Positions 17,601-26,391 of a stretch of DNA of 64,000 bases are shown one piece after another (position 1 is the first letter of the stretch; the number at the start of each line of letters is the position of its first letter). The notes under the pieces are model-generated. The model was not told the origin of the DNA. It did not search any database and saw nothing but the letters and a program-made list of their open reading frames with translations. The position numbers and the translations under genes were made by a program. Source of the DNA: Aquimarina sp. MMG016 (lineage in GTDB: Bacteria; Bacteroidota; Bacteroidia; Flavobacteriales; Flavobacteriaceae); assembly GCF_018100805.1 (NCBI RefSeq), contig NZ_JAGJEA010000007.1, positions 1 to 64,000 on the forward strand. Direction: 5' to 3'.

Positions 17601-18145
17601 TTAAAGTTGGTGACACGGTTTCAGTATTAGATGAGCCAATAACAGGTAAGGTAATTTCTGTTGAAAATGATGGAGTAACTATTGAGACTGAGGATGGTTT
17701 TGATATGCAATTTCTTATACGCGAAGTAGTAAAAATACAGTCTGGTGAGATGATATTACCTTCTTATGAAGAGGTTCATAAGAACCTTCAGGAGAAAGAG
17801 GTTTTTAAAAAGAAACCTAAGAGACCGGTTCCAAGACCAAAGGAAAGAAATTTACCACCTATGGAGGTAGATTTACATATCCATAAATTAGTAAAATCAA
17901 CCAAAGGGATGACCAATCATGAGATGGTTACTTTACAACTGGATACAGCTAAACGACAATTGGATTTTGCAATCCACAAACGAATTCCAAAAGTAGTTTT
18001 CATTCATGGAGTAGGGCAAGGTGTTCTAAAAGAAGAACTCAAATACTTATTTGGTAGATACGATAATGTCAGGATCTCTGATGCAGATTATAAAAAATAC
18101 GGTTTAGGCGCTATGGAAATTTATATTATACAGAATCCTAAGTAA
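17597..18145 (+). CDS. Smr-domain protein (MutS2 C-terminal type)
   Basis: This 182-residue protein has an SH3-like N-terminal part (MIKVGDTVSVLDEPITGKV, then a second strand block to about residue 50), a basic linker, and an Smr domain from about residue 92 with the D-L-H motif (VDLHIHKL) and the H-G-x-G motif (FIHGVGQGVLKEEL near residue 135). Stand-alone Smr proteins are nucleic acid binders or nicking nucleases. This one lacks the MutS ATPase, so MutS2 would be a wrong name. It overlaps the upstream small membrane protein gene. Confidence 0.8.
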   Translation: MIKVGDTVSVLDEPITGKVISVENDGVTIETEDGFDMQFLIREVVKIQSGEMILPSYEEVHKNLQEKEVFKKKPKRPVPRPKERNLPPMEVDLHIHKLVKSTKGMTNHEMVTLQLDTAKRQLDFAIHKRIPKVVFIHGVGQGVLKEELKYLFGRYDNVRISDADYKKYGLGAMEIYIIQNPK

Positions 18146-18679
18146 TTAATTTGTAATAATTATTTCCTCGCTACCTAATAATAAATTTTCCTTTCTGATA
18201 ATTCCTCTTTCGCCTACAAATGTTACATTCTTTAATGTTACGGTCCTGGTAAATCTATCTTGACCATCTGTAGAGGGCGGTAATGCTGTATAACTTATTT
18301 CCAAAGATCCATTCGTACTTATTAGTTCTTCGGTCACACTAATATTACTTGGTGGAATACTGCTACAAAAGTAGTCTTGTCCATTAATAGGAGAATTAAA
18401 TTGTCTATAAATTAATTGATTAGAACTGCTTAATGTGAATATAGTAGGTTCGTCCACCGAAATATCATCAGTTTGAGGAGTAATATCAAAGGAAGTGCTT
18501 GTAAAATTTACTGATAAAGATCGATTAATATCATCATCAATTTTGTAAAACACAAAATTATTACCATTTGAGCAGCTTTCTAGGTCTGCCAGAAAATCAA
18601 TATTATCCTGAATAACATCTCCCTCGCTACAACTTAGAATAAGCATCAATAATATAATATAACTATATAGTTTAATCAT
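18146..18679 (-). CDS. Lipoprotein, short paralogue of the downstream-reading pair
   Basis: This 177-residue protein has a lipoprotein signal (IILLMLILSCSEGD, Cys near residue 17). The mature part has a conserved block LIYRQFN...YFCSSIPPSNISVTEE near residues 90-115 that is shared with the neighbour at 18695-19807. Their C-terminal segments also match (LKNVTF...ENLLLGSEEIIIT). It lies 15 bases after the neighbour's stop in the same operon. Function unknown; an envelope or surface role is likely. Confidence 0.65.
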   Translation of the reverse strand: MIKLYSYIILLMLILSCSEGDVIQDNIDFLADLESCSNGNNFVFYKIDDDINRSLSVNFTSTSFDITPQTDDISVDEPTIFTLSSSNQLIYRQFNSPINGQDYFCSSIPPSNISVTEELISTNGSLEISYTALPPSTDGQDRFTRTVTLKNVTFVGERGIIRKENLLLGSEEIIITN

Positions 18680-18694
18680 GTTTAACCTTAAAAT

Positions 18695-19807
18695 TTAATT
18701 CTCCTCATCTGTTATAGAAATAGTAACTTCTTTATTACCAAATGAAAATATATTGTTCTGCAGATTGCTATTATTGGCATTAAACATTAAGTCAGTAAAG
18801 CTTACCGTAGATCTAAAAGTAGTTATGACTGTATTGCTTAAGCTTGGATTTAAATCAACAAATGGAATATTTTCATCATTAGGATTTGGGTCTGTGTCTA
18901 AATAATCAGGAATCATATCCATATCATTATCATCATTTCTTGGATCATTATCACCATTGCTATCTTCATTAATAGTTAGAACCCCATCATCATCATCATC
19001 ATTATCCAAGTAGTTAAATATTCCGTCTCCATCATAGTCATCATCTCTTGGGTTTCCATTTTCATCAATATCTTCATTAATAGTTAGAACTTTGTCTCCA
19101 TCGTCGTCATTATCTAAGTAATCTGGAATATTATCTCCATCAGTATCCCTGGGGTTGTCGGTATCGGGATCATCATCAGGAAACTCTATACTAGTAAGAA
19201 TATTATCATTATCATCATCCTGATCTTTGAAATTAGGAATTCCATCATTGTCGGTGTCAAACCCAGCTTCTATAAGACCATTTACGTTTCCTGTGGAGGC
19301 ATTATTTCGATCATCATCCAGATAATTAGGAACTCCATCTCCATCAGGGTCTGCTGTAGGATCAATGCCACCCGATTCTACTATTGGATCTACACCATCA
19401 TTATCATCTTCTTCTATAATTTGTACAATTATCTCAGCGTTACCTTGTACGCTAACAAATTCTTCGGTAACAATGATATTGCTTGGTGGTATACTATTAC
19501 AAAAATAATTATTATCAATAGCAACGTTAAACTGTCTGTATATAAGTTTATTGTTATCGTCTAACTGAATTATTATAGGACTAGCTGTCTCTTTTGTTTC
19601 AGAAAAAGTATCATCGATAAAATTAAATGAAATAGCCTCATTGTTACTGGTATTAATTTTAAAGAATACAAATTCATTTTCTTTAGATCCTTCACAAAGT
19701 TGTAAGGTAGCATCGTCAAATTCAAAACTAGTAACAATGATATCTCCATCATCACAAGAGGATAATGATATAATGAGAAAGAATAATAATATTTTAAATG
19801 ATTTCAA
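18695..19807 (-). CDS. Lipoprotein with thrombospondin type 3-like calcium-binding repeats
   Basis: This 370-residue protein has a lipoprotein signal (LLFFLIISLSSCDDGD, Cys near residue 19). Residues about 20-133 and 312-370 match the smaller paralogue next door. Between them is an insert of five Asp-rich repeats of about 30-39 residues with cores such as DPDGDGVPNYLDDD, DTDNDGIPNFKDQD and DYDGDGIFNYLDND. This D-x-D-x-D-G pattern is that of thrombospondin type 3 repeats and binds calcium. Such proteins sit on the cell surface or in the periplasm. The - strand TAnnTTTG box at 19856-19863 is its likely promoter. Confidence 0.75.
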   Translation of the reverse strand: MKSFKILLFFLIISLSSCDDGDIIVTSFEFDDATLQLCEGSKENEFVFFKINTSNNEAISFNFIDDTFSETKETASPIIIQLDDNNKLIYRQFNVAIDNNYFCNSIPPSNIIVTEEFVSVQGNAEIIVQIIEEDDNDGVDPIVESGGIDPTADPDGDGVPNYLDDDRNNASTGNVNGLIEAGFDTDNDGIPNFKDQDDDNDNILTSIEFPDDDPDTDNPRDTDGDNIPDYLDNDDDGDKVLTINEDIDENGNPRDDDYDGDGIFNYLDNDDDDDGVLTINEDSNGDNDPRNDDNDMDMIPDYLDTDPNPNDENIPFVDLNPSLSNTVITTFRSTVSFTDLMFNANNSNLQNNIFSFGNKEVTISITDEEN

Positions 19808-19855
19808 ATCCTGGTTTTTTTAAGATTTTGATTCGTTTTAATTCTAAAGACGAAA

Positions 19856-19863
19856 CAAAAATA
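19856..19863 (-). promoter_or_regulatory. -7 promoter box of the paired lipoprotein operon
   Basis: On the - strand this is TATTTTTG, an exact TAnnTTTG match, 48 bases before the ATG at 19807. Confidence 0.4.
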
Positions 19864-20008
19864 CAAATGTTCATTTTTACACTTAATTTTAAAGAATTTC
19901 AGACAAAAGTACAGCAATTGAAAGATTATAGAGTAACGTGTGGAAAATAATTTTATTTGAACTAGCTTTGCGAATGCAAAAAATGAAGATATAGCAAATA
20001 TTAAAGCT

Positions 20009-20016
20009 TATTTTTG
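20009..20016 (+). promoter_or_regulatory. -7 promoter box of the cysteine desulfurase gene
   Basis: TATTTTTG matches TAnnTTTG and predicts transcription from about 20022, 42 bases before the ATG at 20064. No clear -33 element is seen. Confidence 0.4.
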
Positions 20017-20063
20017 CAGAAATATTCGTTTTACTCATATTTATCACAAATTATTTTGATTTT

Positions 20064-21212
20064 ATGCAAAAGGTATATTTTGATAGTGCAGCTACTACAC
20101 AGTTACGACCTGAAGTTATAGAAAAAATGGCCTTAGTTTTGGCAGAGGACTATGGAAACCCTTCTTCAACTCACGGATTTGGGCGTTCTGCAAAGAATCA
20201 TATAGAACAAACCCGTAAGAATATAGCTAAATATTTAGGTGTAAAAGCCTCGGAGATTATTTTTACTTCTGGGGGTACTGAAGCGGATAATTTAGTGATT
20301 AATAGTGCTGTTAGGGATTTAAAAGTGAAACATATTATTACTTCGCGTATTGAACATCATGCTGTTTTACACACTGTTCAGGAAATTGAAACACATCATA
20401 AAATTAGGGTGAGTTATGTAGATATAGACAACAAAGGTTCTATAGATTATGAGCATCTTGCCTCTTTATTAGGTGATTCTGATGAAAAGGCTTTAGTAAG
20501 CCTGATGCATATTAATAATGAGGTGGGAACGATCTTAGATATTCAACGAGTAGGTGATTTATGCAAAGAACATAATGCTCTTTTTCATAGCGATATGGTA
20601 CAATCTGTGGGACACTATGATGTGAATCTTAATGAATTAAATGTAGACTTTACTGCAGTAAGTGCTCATAAGTTTCATGGGCCTAAGGGAGTAGGTTTTG
20701 CATATATCCGTAAAAACTCGGGACTGAAACCTTTAATTTTTGGAGGAGAACAGGAGAGGGGATATCGTGCCGGAACAGAAGCTGTGCATAATATAGTCGG
20801 TATGGATGAGGCGCTACGATTGGCGTATGAAAATCTGGAACAAGAAAAAGCATATGTTTCTGACCTTAAGCTTTATTTTGTAGATCAACTGAAAGAAAAA
20901 ATCGAAGGTGTAAAATTTAACGCCAATTGCTGTGAGATTGGACATAGCACTTATACACTAATCAACGCTTGTTTACCAATATCAGAAGATAAAGCTGGAA
21001 TCTTATTATTTCATCTTGATATTAATGGAATTGCCTGTTCTAAAGGTAGTGCTTGCCAGAGTGGTAGTAGTAAAGGTTCTCATGTGCTTACAGAAATTTT
21101 ACCAGAAGAGGATCTAGCTAAACCTTCGATAAGATTTTCTTTTTCTAAGTTTAATACCAAAGAAGAGATTGATTATGTAATTGACGTTCTGAAGAAGTTC
21201 ATTGAAGGTTGA
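20064..21212 (+). CDS. Cysteine desulfurase, NifS/IscS-like
   Basis: This 382-residue class V PLP aminotransferase removes sulfur from cysteine, giving alanine and an enzyme persulfide. Marks are the N-terminal YFDSAATTQLRPEV, GNPSSTHGFGR near residue 32, the PLP lysine Lys203 in SAHKFHGPKG, and the persulfide Cys331 in the loop KGSACQSGSSKGSHV. The long, flexible Cys loop is the group I (NifS/IscS) type and not the SufS type. No iron-sulfur scaffold gene is adjacent, so the sulfur acceptor (FeS clusters or tRNA thiolation) cannot be fixed by context. Confidence 0.88.
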   Translation: MQKVYFDSAATTQLRPEVIEKMALVLAEDYGNPSSTHGFGRSAKNHIEQTRKNIAKYLGVKASEIIFTSGGTEADNLVINSAVRDLKVKHIITSRIEHHAVLHTVQEIETHHKIRVSYVDIDNKGSIDYEHLASLLGDSDEKALVSLMHINNEVGTILDIQRVGDLCKEHNALFHSDMVQSVGHYDVNLNELNVDFTAVSAHKFHGPKGVGFAYIRKNSGLKPLIFGGEQERGYRAGTEAVHNIVGMDEALRLAYENLEQEKAYVSDLKLYFVDQLKEKIEGVKFNANCCEIGHSTYTLINACLPISEDKAGILLFHLDINGIACSKGSACQSGSSKGSHVLTEILPEEDLAKPSIRFSFSKFNTKEEIDYVIDVLKKFIEG

Positions 21213-23744
21213 TTAAAACTTCATTCCGACCCTCACATTAAAAATTCTAGGTGTCAATAAGTTAGGGATGGCAAACTGTAACTGACTGGCAGCATCTCTC
21301 ACAAAAGTATTAGTGATAGAGTTTCTGTTGTCAAAAACATTGAAAATTTCAAACCCTAAATTTAGTTCTCTAAAATTATTTAAGAAATGCCCTTCTCGCA
21401 TTCGTTTGTTTTGATCTACCACAATATATGATACCCCTAAATCTGCTCTACGGTAATCTCTAAGACGTCGATCCCTAAAGTTATCTCCTCTACTATCCTG
21501 TAGATATGGATCCGCAGAACTAGGAGTTCCACCCGGCACACCGGTTTGGTATAACATGTTAAGATACATTTTTAGATTAGGCATTGTAGGCACATAATCC
21601 TGAAATAATACTCCAATCTTAAGACGTTGATCTGTAGGTCGCGCAATATAACCACGGTTGTCAAGATTTTCTTTAGTTTGTAGAATACCTAGGCTAACCC
21701 AACTTTCCGTACCGGGAACAAACTCTCCATTAAGCCTCATATCTAATCCTGTAGCATAGGCTTCTGCATTATTATTAGCTCGATATCTTATCCTAACATT
21801 TTCTACTGTATATGTATTTACATCTGTGAGCTTTTTATAATATAATTCTGTGGTGAGACTAAAGGGTCTTTCCCATAAATCAAAACTATAATCATTACCC
21901 AACACAGCATGTATGGATTGTTGAGCTTTTACTTCAGGTCTAACTACACCATTTAGATCTCTTAATTCTCTATAAAAAGGTGGTTGGTGATAAAATCCAC
22001 CCGAAAGACGGAATATCATATCTGAGTTCCAATTAGGCTTAATAGCAAATTGAGCTCTGGGGCTAAAAACTATGTTTGATTGGCTTTGGAGCCCGTCTCC
22101 GGATACAGTCCAGTTCTGAGACCTAATACCTACATTTGCCCAGATTTCGTTTTCATTATAATTAGAACGGAAACTATACTGAGCATATCCTGAGATTCTA
22201 TCAATTTTTACATTATTTCTTGCTCTGACACTATTAAATGGAACAATTGGACTGGCAAAGGGAGCGTATGGTTGCTCGTTTACAAATTCATCTCTTAATG
22301 GACGAATAGAAAAACCTACAGAGTCTAGAATCTCATACTCTTGTATACGATCTCTAATATCTTCTGAGGTATACTTAATACCCCAATCCAATTGGTGCTT
22401 GTCTTCAATATAGGTTCCTTTATGTTCTGCATTAAATATAAGAGCATCAAGGTCATTCCTGGCGTGGGTAAGTTGAGAACCTACTCCTCGGTTAAATTCT
22501 ACATCACCTAAATCTCCGCTACCAATATCTGTGTTTACCGTCCCTAAAAAATACTCTGCAAGAATATCAAAATGTTCCTGTTCCTGAGTATGGTATCCAG
22601 AGGCGATGAATTTTAGGGTAAGGTTTTCATTAGCTTGATAAGTTCCCTTTAACGCTCCGAAGTATGTTTCATATTTGTCTACTTCCTGACCTTCATAAAA
22701 TATGGTCAATGCAATAGGATTTGTGAAAGTACCAAAGTTTGTTCGACGAGTCAGTGGCTCATAATCATAATTGTTAATTGCTATGTTACCTAAAAAACCT
22801 AATTCGAATTTTTTGGAAAAATTGTAAGAGATATACGTTTGTACATCAGTAAATCTAGGTCTAAAATTGGTTTCTGTTTCTTTTGCATTGACAAGGAGGC
22901 TATTGTCTCTATATCGAACACCGATAATTCCCGATAGTTTTTTGTCCTTAGTGATACCGCTTGCAGAAACACTTCCGCCAAGTAAGCTCAGATCTGCCGT
23001 GGCTCCAAATCGGGTAGGTCTTCTATAGGTAATGTCTAAAACTGAAGATAATTTATCTCCATATTTAGCTTGAAAACCACCAGCAGAAAAATCTACGTTT
23101 CTTACTAAATCTGTATTTACAAAACTTAATCCTTCTTGCTGACCAGACCTGATTAGAAAAGGCCGGTATACTTCAATTTCATTTACGTATACTAAATTTT
23201 CGTCATAATTACCTCCTCTAACTGAATATTGGGTACTCAATTCATTATTAGAACTAACACCAGGTAAACTTTTTAATAATCCTTCTACTCCAGGATTAGC
23301 GGAAGGAGTTGTTCTTATTGTTTCCGGATCCAATGTAGTGATTCCTTCTACGATTTTTCGTTCACGACCTGTGATAACTACCTCACTAATTTGCTCAATG
23401 TTAGTATTTAGAACAGGGTTAAATTCATACTCCTGATTTTCATCTAGCTTGATAGTAAATATTACATCCTTCAACCCTACGTGAGATATTTTAATACTTA
23501 CTTCTCTATTGGCAGGAATAGAAAGCTCATAAACACCATTTTTGTCAGTTTGAGTTCCTGAATTTTCATAAGACACATATGCATCTGAAACTGGGATTTT
23601 AGCCTCGTCTAAAACCACACCTTTTATAATGGCGTTTTGGGCTAAAGCAGAAAAACTAATTAAGAATGAACAAAGGAACAGGAAAGCTAGGTTATTTTTC
23701 AAAAAAGATACTGTTTTAAGGTTTTCTAAAGAATGTTGTTTCAA
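21213..23744 (-). CDS. TonB-dependent outer-membrane receptor with N-terminal carboxypeptidase-like domain
   Basis: This 843-residue protein has a signal peptide (LFLCSFLISFSALAQ, cleavage near residue 36), a beta-sandwich regulatory domain at residues 37-120 (AIIKGVVLDEAKIPVSDAYV), a plug domain at about 130-250 (LKSLPGVSS, YSVRGGNYDENLVYVN) and a 22-strand type barrel ending in an aromatic strand (FNVRVGMKF). It would take up a ligand too large for porins using TonB energy. No SusD partner is present, so glycan uptake is not indicated. It overlaps the M23 peptidase gene by 29 bases, so the two are co-transcribed. Confidence 0.88.
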   Translation of the reverse strand: MKQHSLENLKTVSFLKNNLAFLFLCSFLISFSALAQNAIIKGVVLDEAKIPVSDAYVSYENSGTQTDKNGVYELSIPANREVSIKISHVGLKDVIFTIKLDENQEYEFNPVLNTNIEQISEVVITGRERKIVEGITTLDPETIRTTPSANPGVEGLLKSLPGVSSNNELSTQYSVRGGNYDENLVYVNEIEVYRPFLIRSGQQEGLSFVNTDLVRNVDFSAGGFQAKYGDKLSSVLDITYRRPTRFGATADLSLLGGSVSASGITKDKKLSGIIGVRYRDNSLLVNAKETETNFRPRFTDVQTYISYNFSKKFELGFLGNIAINNYDYEPLTRRTNFGTFTNPIALTIFYEGQEVDKYETYFGALKGTYQANENLTLKFIASGYHTQEQEHFDILAEYFLGTVNTDIGSGDLGDVEFNRGVGSQLTHARNDLDALIFNAEHKGTYIEDKHQLDWGIKYTSEDIRDRIQEYEILDSVGFSIRPLRDEFVNEQPYAPFASPIVPFNSVRARNNVKIDRISGYAQYSFRSNYNENEIWANVGIRSQNWTVSGDGLQSQSNIVFSPRAQFAIKPNWNSDMIFRLSGGFYHQPPFYRELRDLNGVVRPEVKAQQSIHAVLGNDYSFDLWERPFSLTTELYYKKLTDVNTYTVENVRIRYRANNNAEAYATGLDMRLNGEFVPGTESWVSLGILQTKENLDNRGYIARPTDQRLKIGVLFQDYVPTMPNLKMYLNMLYQTGVPGGTPSSADPYLQDSRGDNFRDRRLRDYRRADLGVSYIVVDQNKRMREGHFLNNFRELNLGFEIFNVFDNRNSITNTFVRDAASQLQFAIPNLLTPRIFNVRVGMKF

Positions 23745-25404
23745 AAGTAGTATTATTTCCTACTTTATCTAACACGATAAGCTTAAATTTATTTTCTGAG
23801 TCTGTTATAATTTTATCTTCAAAGTCATAAACTAACATTCCCGTCTTATAATCATACTCCATTAGGATAAACTTTCCATTTATAGTAGCTCGATAAGAAT
23901 CAATACCTGACTCTGAGTCATTGATTTTTACCTTTAGATGGGTGGCTTTAGATATCCATTTTTTATCCGAAAAATTTACAGGGATAACAGCTGGCTTGTT
24001 TGTATCACTAAATAAAGAATATGTACCGAAGGTTCTGGTTCTGGTAGAAAAACGGTTTCCTTTTTTGTAGGTTCTAGAATAATAAGGTTCTTTTTTGTAG
24101 TTAATCCTTCCTATATATAATTTTCTTTTATCCTCTTCACTATAATTAGATACGTCAAAAGATAGTGTAAGATTTTTATGCAGAGGAACCTCATCTTTAT
24201 GAAGCTTTATAGTGTCTCCGGTCACTTCAATGTTAAGAAAAGTATCTTCATAAAGGCTTCCTTTTGGAATTAAGATATCAAATATTCCATAATTGTATAT
24301 GTTGTTTTCATTGTATTTGGCCAGATTTTGAGTTGTTAAGGTTTTAGGTTTAGAAAATTCTTCTACATATTTTCCTTGGACCGGAATGGTAATAGTTGTG
24401 GTATTATCTTTAATGTCTTTGACGAAGACTTTTATGCTATAAGAAAGGCTGTCTTCTATGGTAAAAATACCATTATCAATAGTGTTTTTAAAAATGGATA
24501 AAGGGTTGTTTTTTTCCACAAAAAGTTTGGTAATTCTACTTTTATTAGTTTTGTAATATGAATAATCAATAAGTCGATTGATGTAACGTGTTTCTGAAAA
24601 AGAAAAACGATTCATTTCTACTTCAAGGTTTCTATTACTATTAATCTCTGTGAGTATTTTATAGATACCATTTTTGTTTTCGGCTAAATTTTGTCGATCT
24701 ATAGTAGATATACCGACACCTATTTTTCCATAAGCTTCGATTTTCTCTGTTTTAAAATTACCATCTTCTTGTGGGATAAGTCTGAGTTTGGTTTTGGATT
24801 GACTTCCGTTTACGTGAGTGTCTTTATCTAAAGTATAAATCCAAGCACTGTTAATTGTTGGTTTTCGGGTATCCGCTACCTGCATCCCAAAAGCCATAGG
24901 GTTCATAGGTCTCGCTCTGGTATCTCTTATTTCAAAATGTAAATGAGGACCGCCACTACCTCCAGAGTTACCACTATATCCAATGATGTCTCCTTGGTTT
25001 ACAGTTAAGGTCCCGGTCTTAGGAAAAAGTTCTATCTCATAAGATTCTTTGGCATATTGTCTTTTCTTAACATAGGCTTCAATTTCTGGAGAAAATTTTT
25101 GTAGATGAGCATATACCGAACTATATCCATTAGGATGTTTTATATAAATTGCTTTTCCATATCCAAAATGCGAAATTTTAATTCTGCTAACGATTCCGGA
25201 AGCGGATGCATAAACATTTAGACCTTCTTGTCCTTTAGTTTTTATATCCAGTCCAGAGTGAAAATGATTAGATCGCAATTCGCCAAAAGTTCCCGAGGCT
25301 ACCAGCGGAATATCTAAGGGGTGAATAAAATAATCTTTTGGGATGCTTTTTTGGCTATATCCAAAAGTAAAACTAAACACTAAAAATATTGTAATTATTC
25401 GCAT
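23716..25404 (-). CDS. M23 family metallopeptidase (murein endopeptidase-like)
   Basis: This 562-residue exported protein has a short signal peptide (IITIFLVFSFTFGYSQ) and an N-terminal LytM/M23 domain at residues 20-190. The zinc ligands are in RSNHFHSGLDIKTKG and GPHLHFEIRD near residue 155. Both H-x(n)-D and H-x-H motifs are complete, so peptidoglycan endopeptidase activity is plausible. The remaining 370 residues look like beta-sandwich domains of unknown role. Having the peptidase N-terminal is the Bacteroidetes arrangement. It is the first gene of the unit with the TonB receptor. Confidence 0.85.
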   Translation of the reverse strand: MRIITIFLVFSFTFGYSQKSIPKDYFIHPLDIPLVASGTFGELRSNHFHSGLDIKTKGQEGLNVYASASGIVSRIKISHFGYGKAIYIKHPNGYSSVYAHLQKFSPEIEAYVKKRQYAKESYEIELFPKTGTLTVNQGDIIGYSGNSGGSGGPHLHFEIRDTRARPMNPMAFGMQVADTRKPTINSAWIYTLDKDTHVNGSQSKTKLRLIPQEDGNFKTEKIEAYGKIGVGISTIDRQNLAENKNGIYKILTEINSNRNLEVEMNRFSFSETRYINRLIDYSYYKTNKSRITKLFVEKNNPLSIFKNTIDNGIFTIEDSLSYSIKVFVKDIKDNTTTITIPVQGKYVEEFSKPKTLTTQNLAKYNENNIYNYGIFDILIPKGSLYEDTFLNIEVTGDTIKLHKDEVPLHKNLTLSFDVSNYSEEDKRKLYIGRINYKKEPYYSRTYKKGNRFSTRTRTFGTYSLFSDTNKPAVIPVNFSDKKWISKATHLKVKINDSESGIDSYRATINGKFILMEYDYKTGMLVYDFEDKIITDSENKFKLIVLDKVGNNTTFETTFFRKP

Positions 25405-25526
25405 AGATCGTAAATGTAAATATTTAACACATAAAAATAAAGTGATGATTCTTTAAAAAGTAAATGCCTATAAATTAATTACTTGGTTGGTAAGTTTTTG
25501 GTAGTTTAAAATTAGTTTAAAAACTA

Positions 25527-25557
25527 TTGGGTTTTTTCGATTGGTATGTTAACTTTG
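25527..25557 (+). promoter_or_regulatory. Promoter of the zapB-like/zapA unit
   Basis: A TTG at 25527-25529 and TAACTTTG at 25550-25557 are 20 bases apart. This fits the Bacteroidetes housekeeping arrangement of a -33 TTG and a -7 TAnnTTTG. The start would be near 25563. Confidence 0.55.
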
Positions 25558-25585
25558 TGTAACGAAGTATTGTGTAAAATTTATA

Positions 25586-25876
25586 ATGGGTGATTTAATT
25601 GAAATTGTTGATTCTCTTGAAAATAGGATAAGCAAGTTGCTTCACAAATATGAAAAAGTGAAACATCAAAATGCAGTTCTTAAGGAAAAGATTCAGGAAT
25701 TAGAATCGAATTCAGAGCTTCAGTCTAATCAATTAAAGCATTGGGAAGAAAAATTCAGTGCGCTCAAAAATGCAAATGCAATGCTCGGCAGTGACGAATA
25801 CAAAAGGGAAACCAAGCTCAAAATAAATGCTTTAATAAGGGAAATAGATATGTGCATCGCACAGCTCTCTGAATAA
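25586..25876 (+). CDS. Coiled-coil protein, ZapB-like position
   Basis: This 96-residue protein is almost entirely a predicted coiled coil (heptads through residues 5-75) with no transmembrane segment. It ends seven bases before zapA. In Bacteroidetes such small coiled-coil proteins sit directly before zapA, and a divisome role like that of ZapB is plausible. Sequence resemblance to E. coli ZapB is only of the coiled-coil kind, so I give no gene symbol. Confidence 0.65.
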   Translation: MGDLIEIVDSLENRISKLLHKYEKVKHQNAVLKEKIQELESNSELQSNQLKHWEEKFSALKNANAMLGSDEYKRETKLKINALIREIDMCIAQLSE

Positions 25877-25883
25877 GTGGAAT

Positions 25884-26174
25884 ATGGCAGATAAGCTTAA
25901 AATTAAATTATCAGTTGCGGATCGTGTATATCCATTGACCATTAATCCGGATCAGGAAGAAGGTTTGCGAAAAGCAGCAAAAAAGATAGATGCCATGATA
26001 AAACAGTTTGAGCAAAGTTATGCCGTTAGAGATAAGCAAGATGTATTGGCAATGTGTGCTTTACAGTTTGCTGCACAAGTAGAACAAACGGTTATAGATA
26101 AAAATGATGATATGGTAACTGTAGCAAGCAGGCTTACTGCGTTAAGCGATTTGTTACAAGATCATATGTCATAG
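25884..26174 (+). CDS. zapA: Cell division protein ZapA
   Basis: This 96-residue protein has the ZapA pattern: an N-terminal strand block (KIKLSVADRVYPLTINPDQE) followed by long helices (LRKAAKKIDAMIKQF and ALQFAAQVEQ). ZapA tetramers crosslink FtsZ filaments at the division ring in the cytoplasm. Length is normal. It is followed at once by the 6S RNA, a common arrangement for zapA in many bacteria. Confidence 0.88.
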   Translation: MADKLKIKLSVADRVYPLTINPDQEEGLRKAAKKIDAMIKQFEQSYAVRDKQDVLAMCALQFAAQVEQTVIDKNDDMVTVASRLTALSDLLQDHMS

Positions 26175-26200
26175 CGTTCTTTAAAATAAATAAGGTTACT

Positions 26201-26367
26201 GCCTGCACTAGTTGTTATTTTGATAAACTCAACAAGAATTAATTAAAAAGGGTGAGTTTAAGTTGTAAAAGCGCGCCGCCTTGAGCGGATTCTTGAGCAA
26301 TTTGTTAGCCCTAAACCTGTTTTTACAGAGTTTATACAGAACCTTGATACTAGTGCAGGCTTTTTTT
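26201..26367 (+). ncRNA. ssrS: 6S RNA, flavobacterial type (6S-Flavo)
   Basis: A 12-base terminal stem closes the element: GCCTGCACTAGT at 26201-26212 pairs perfectly with ACTAGTGCAGGC at 26349-26360, followed by seven T. The enclosed 136 bases hold a GC-rich block (about 26271-26310, containing GCGCGCCGCC) unlike the AT-rich surroundings, and no open frame. The total of about 160-170 bases and the position between zapA and rny fit 6S RNA, known in this phylum as 6S-Flavo. 6S RNA mimics an open promoter and sequesters RNA polymerase holoenzyme. The exact 5' end is not determined. Confidence 0.8.
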
Positions 26368-26391
26368 ATATACAAATACTAACTAGGGATT

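Noticed and set aside
18900..19400. Repetitive ATC/TCATCA-rich DNA as a microsatellite or CRISPR-like array
   Set aside because: The repetition follows the Asp codons of thrombospondin type 3-like repeats inside an intact coding frame. There are no constant repeats with unique spacers.
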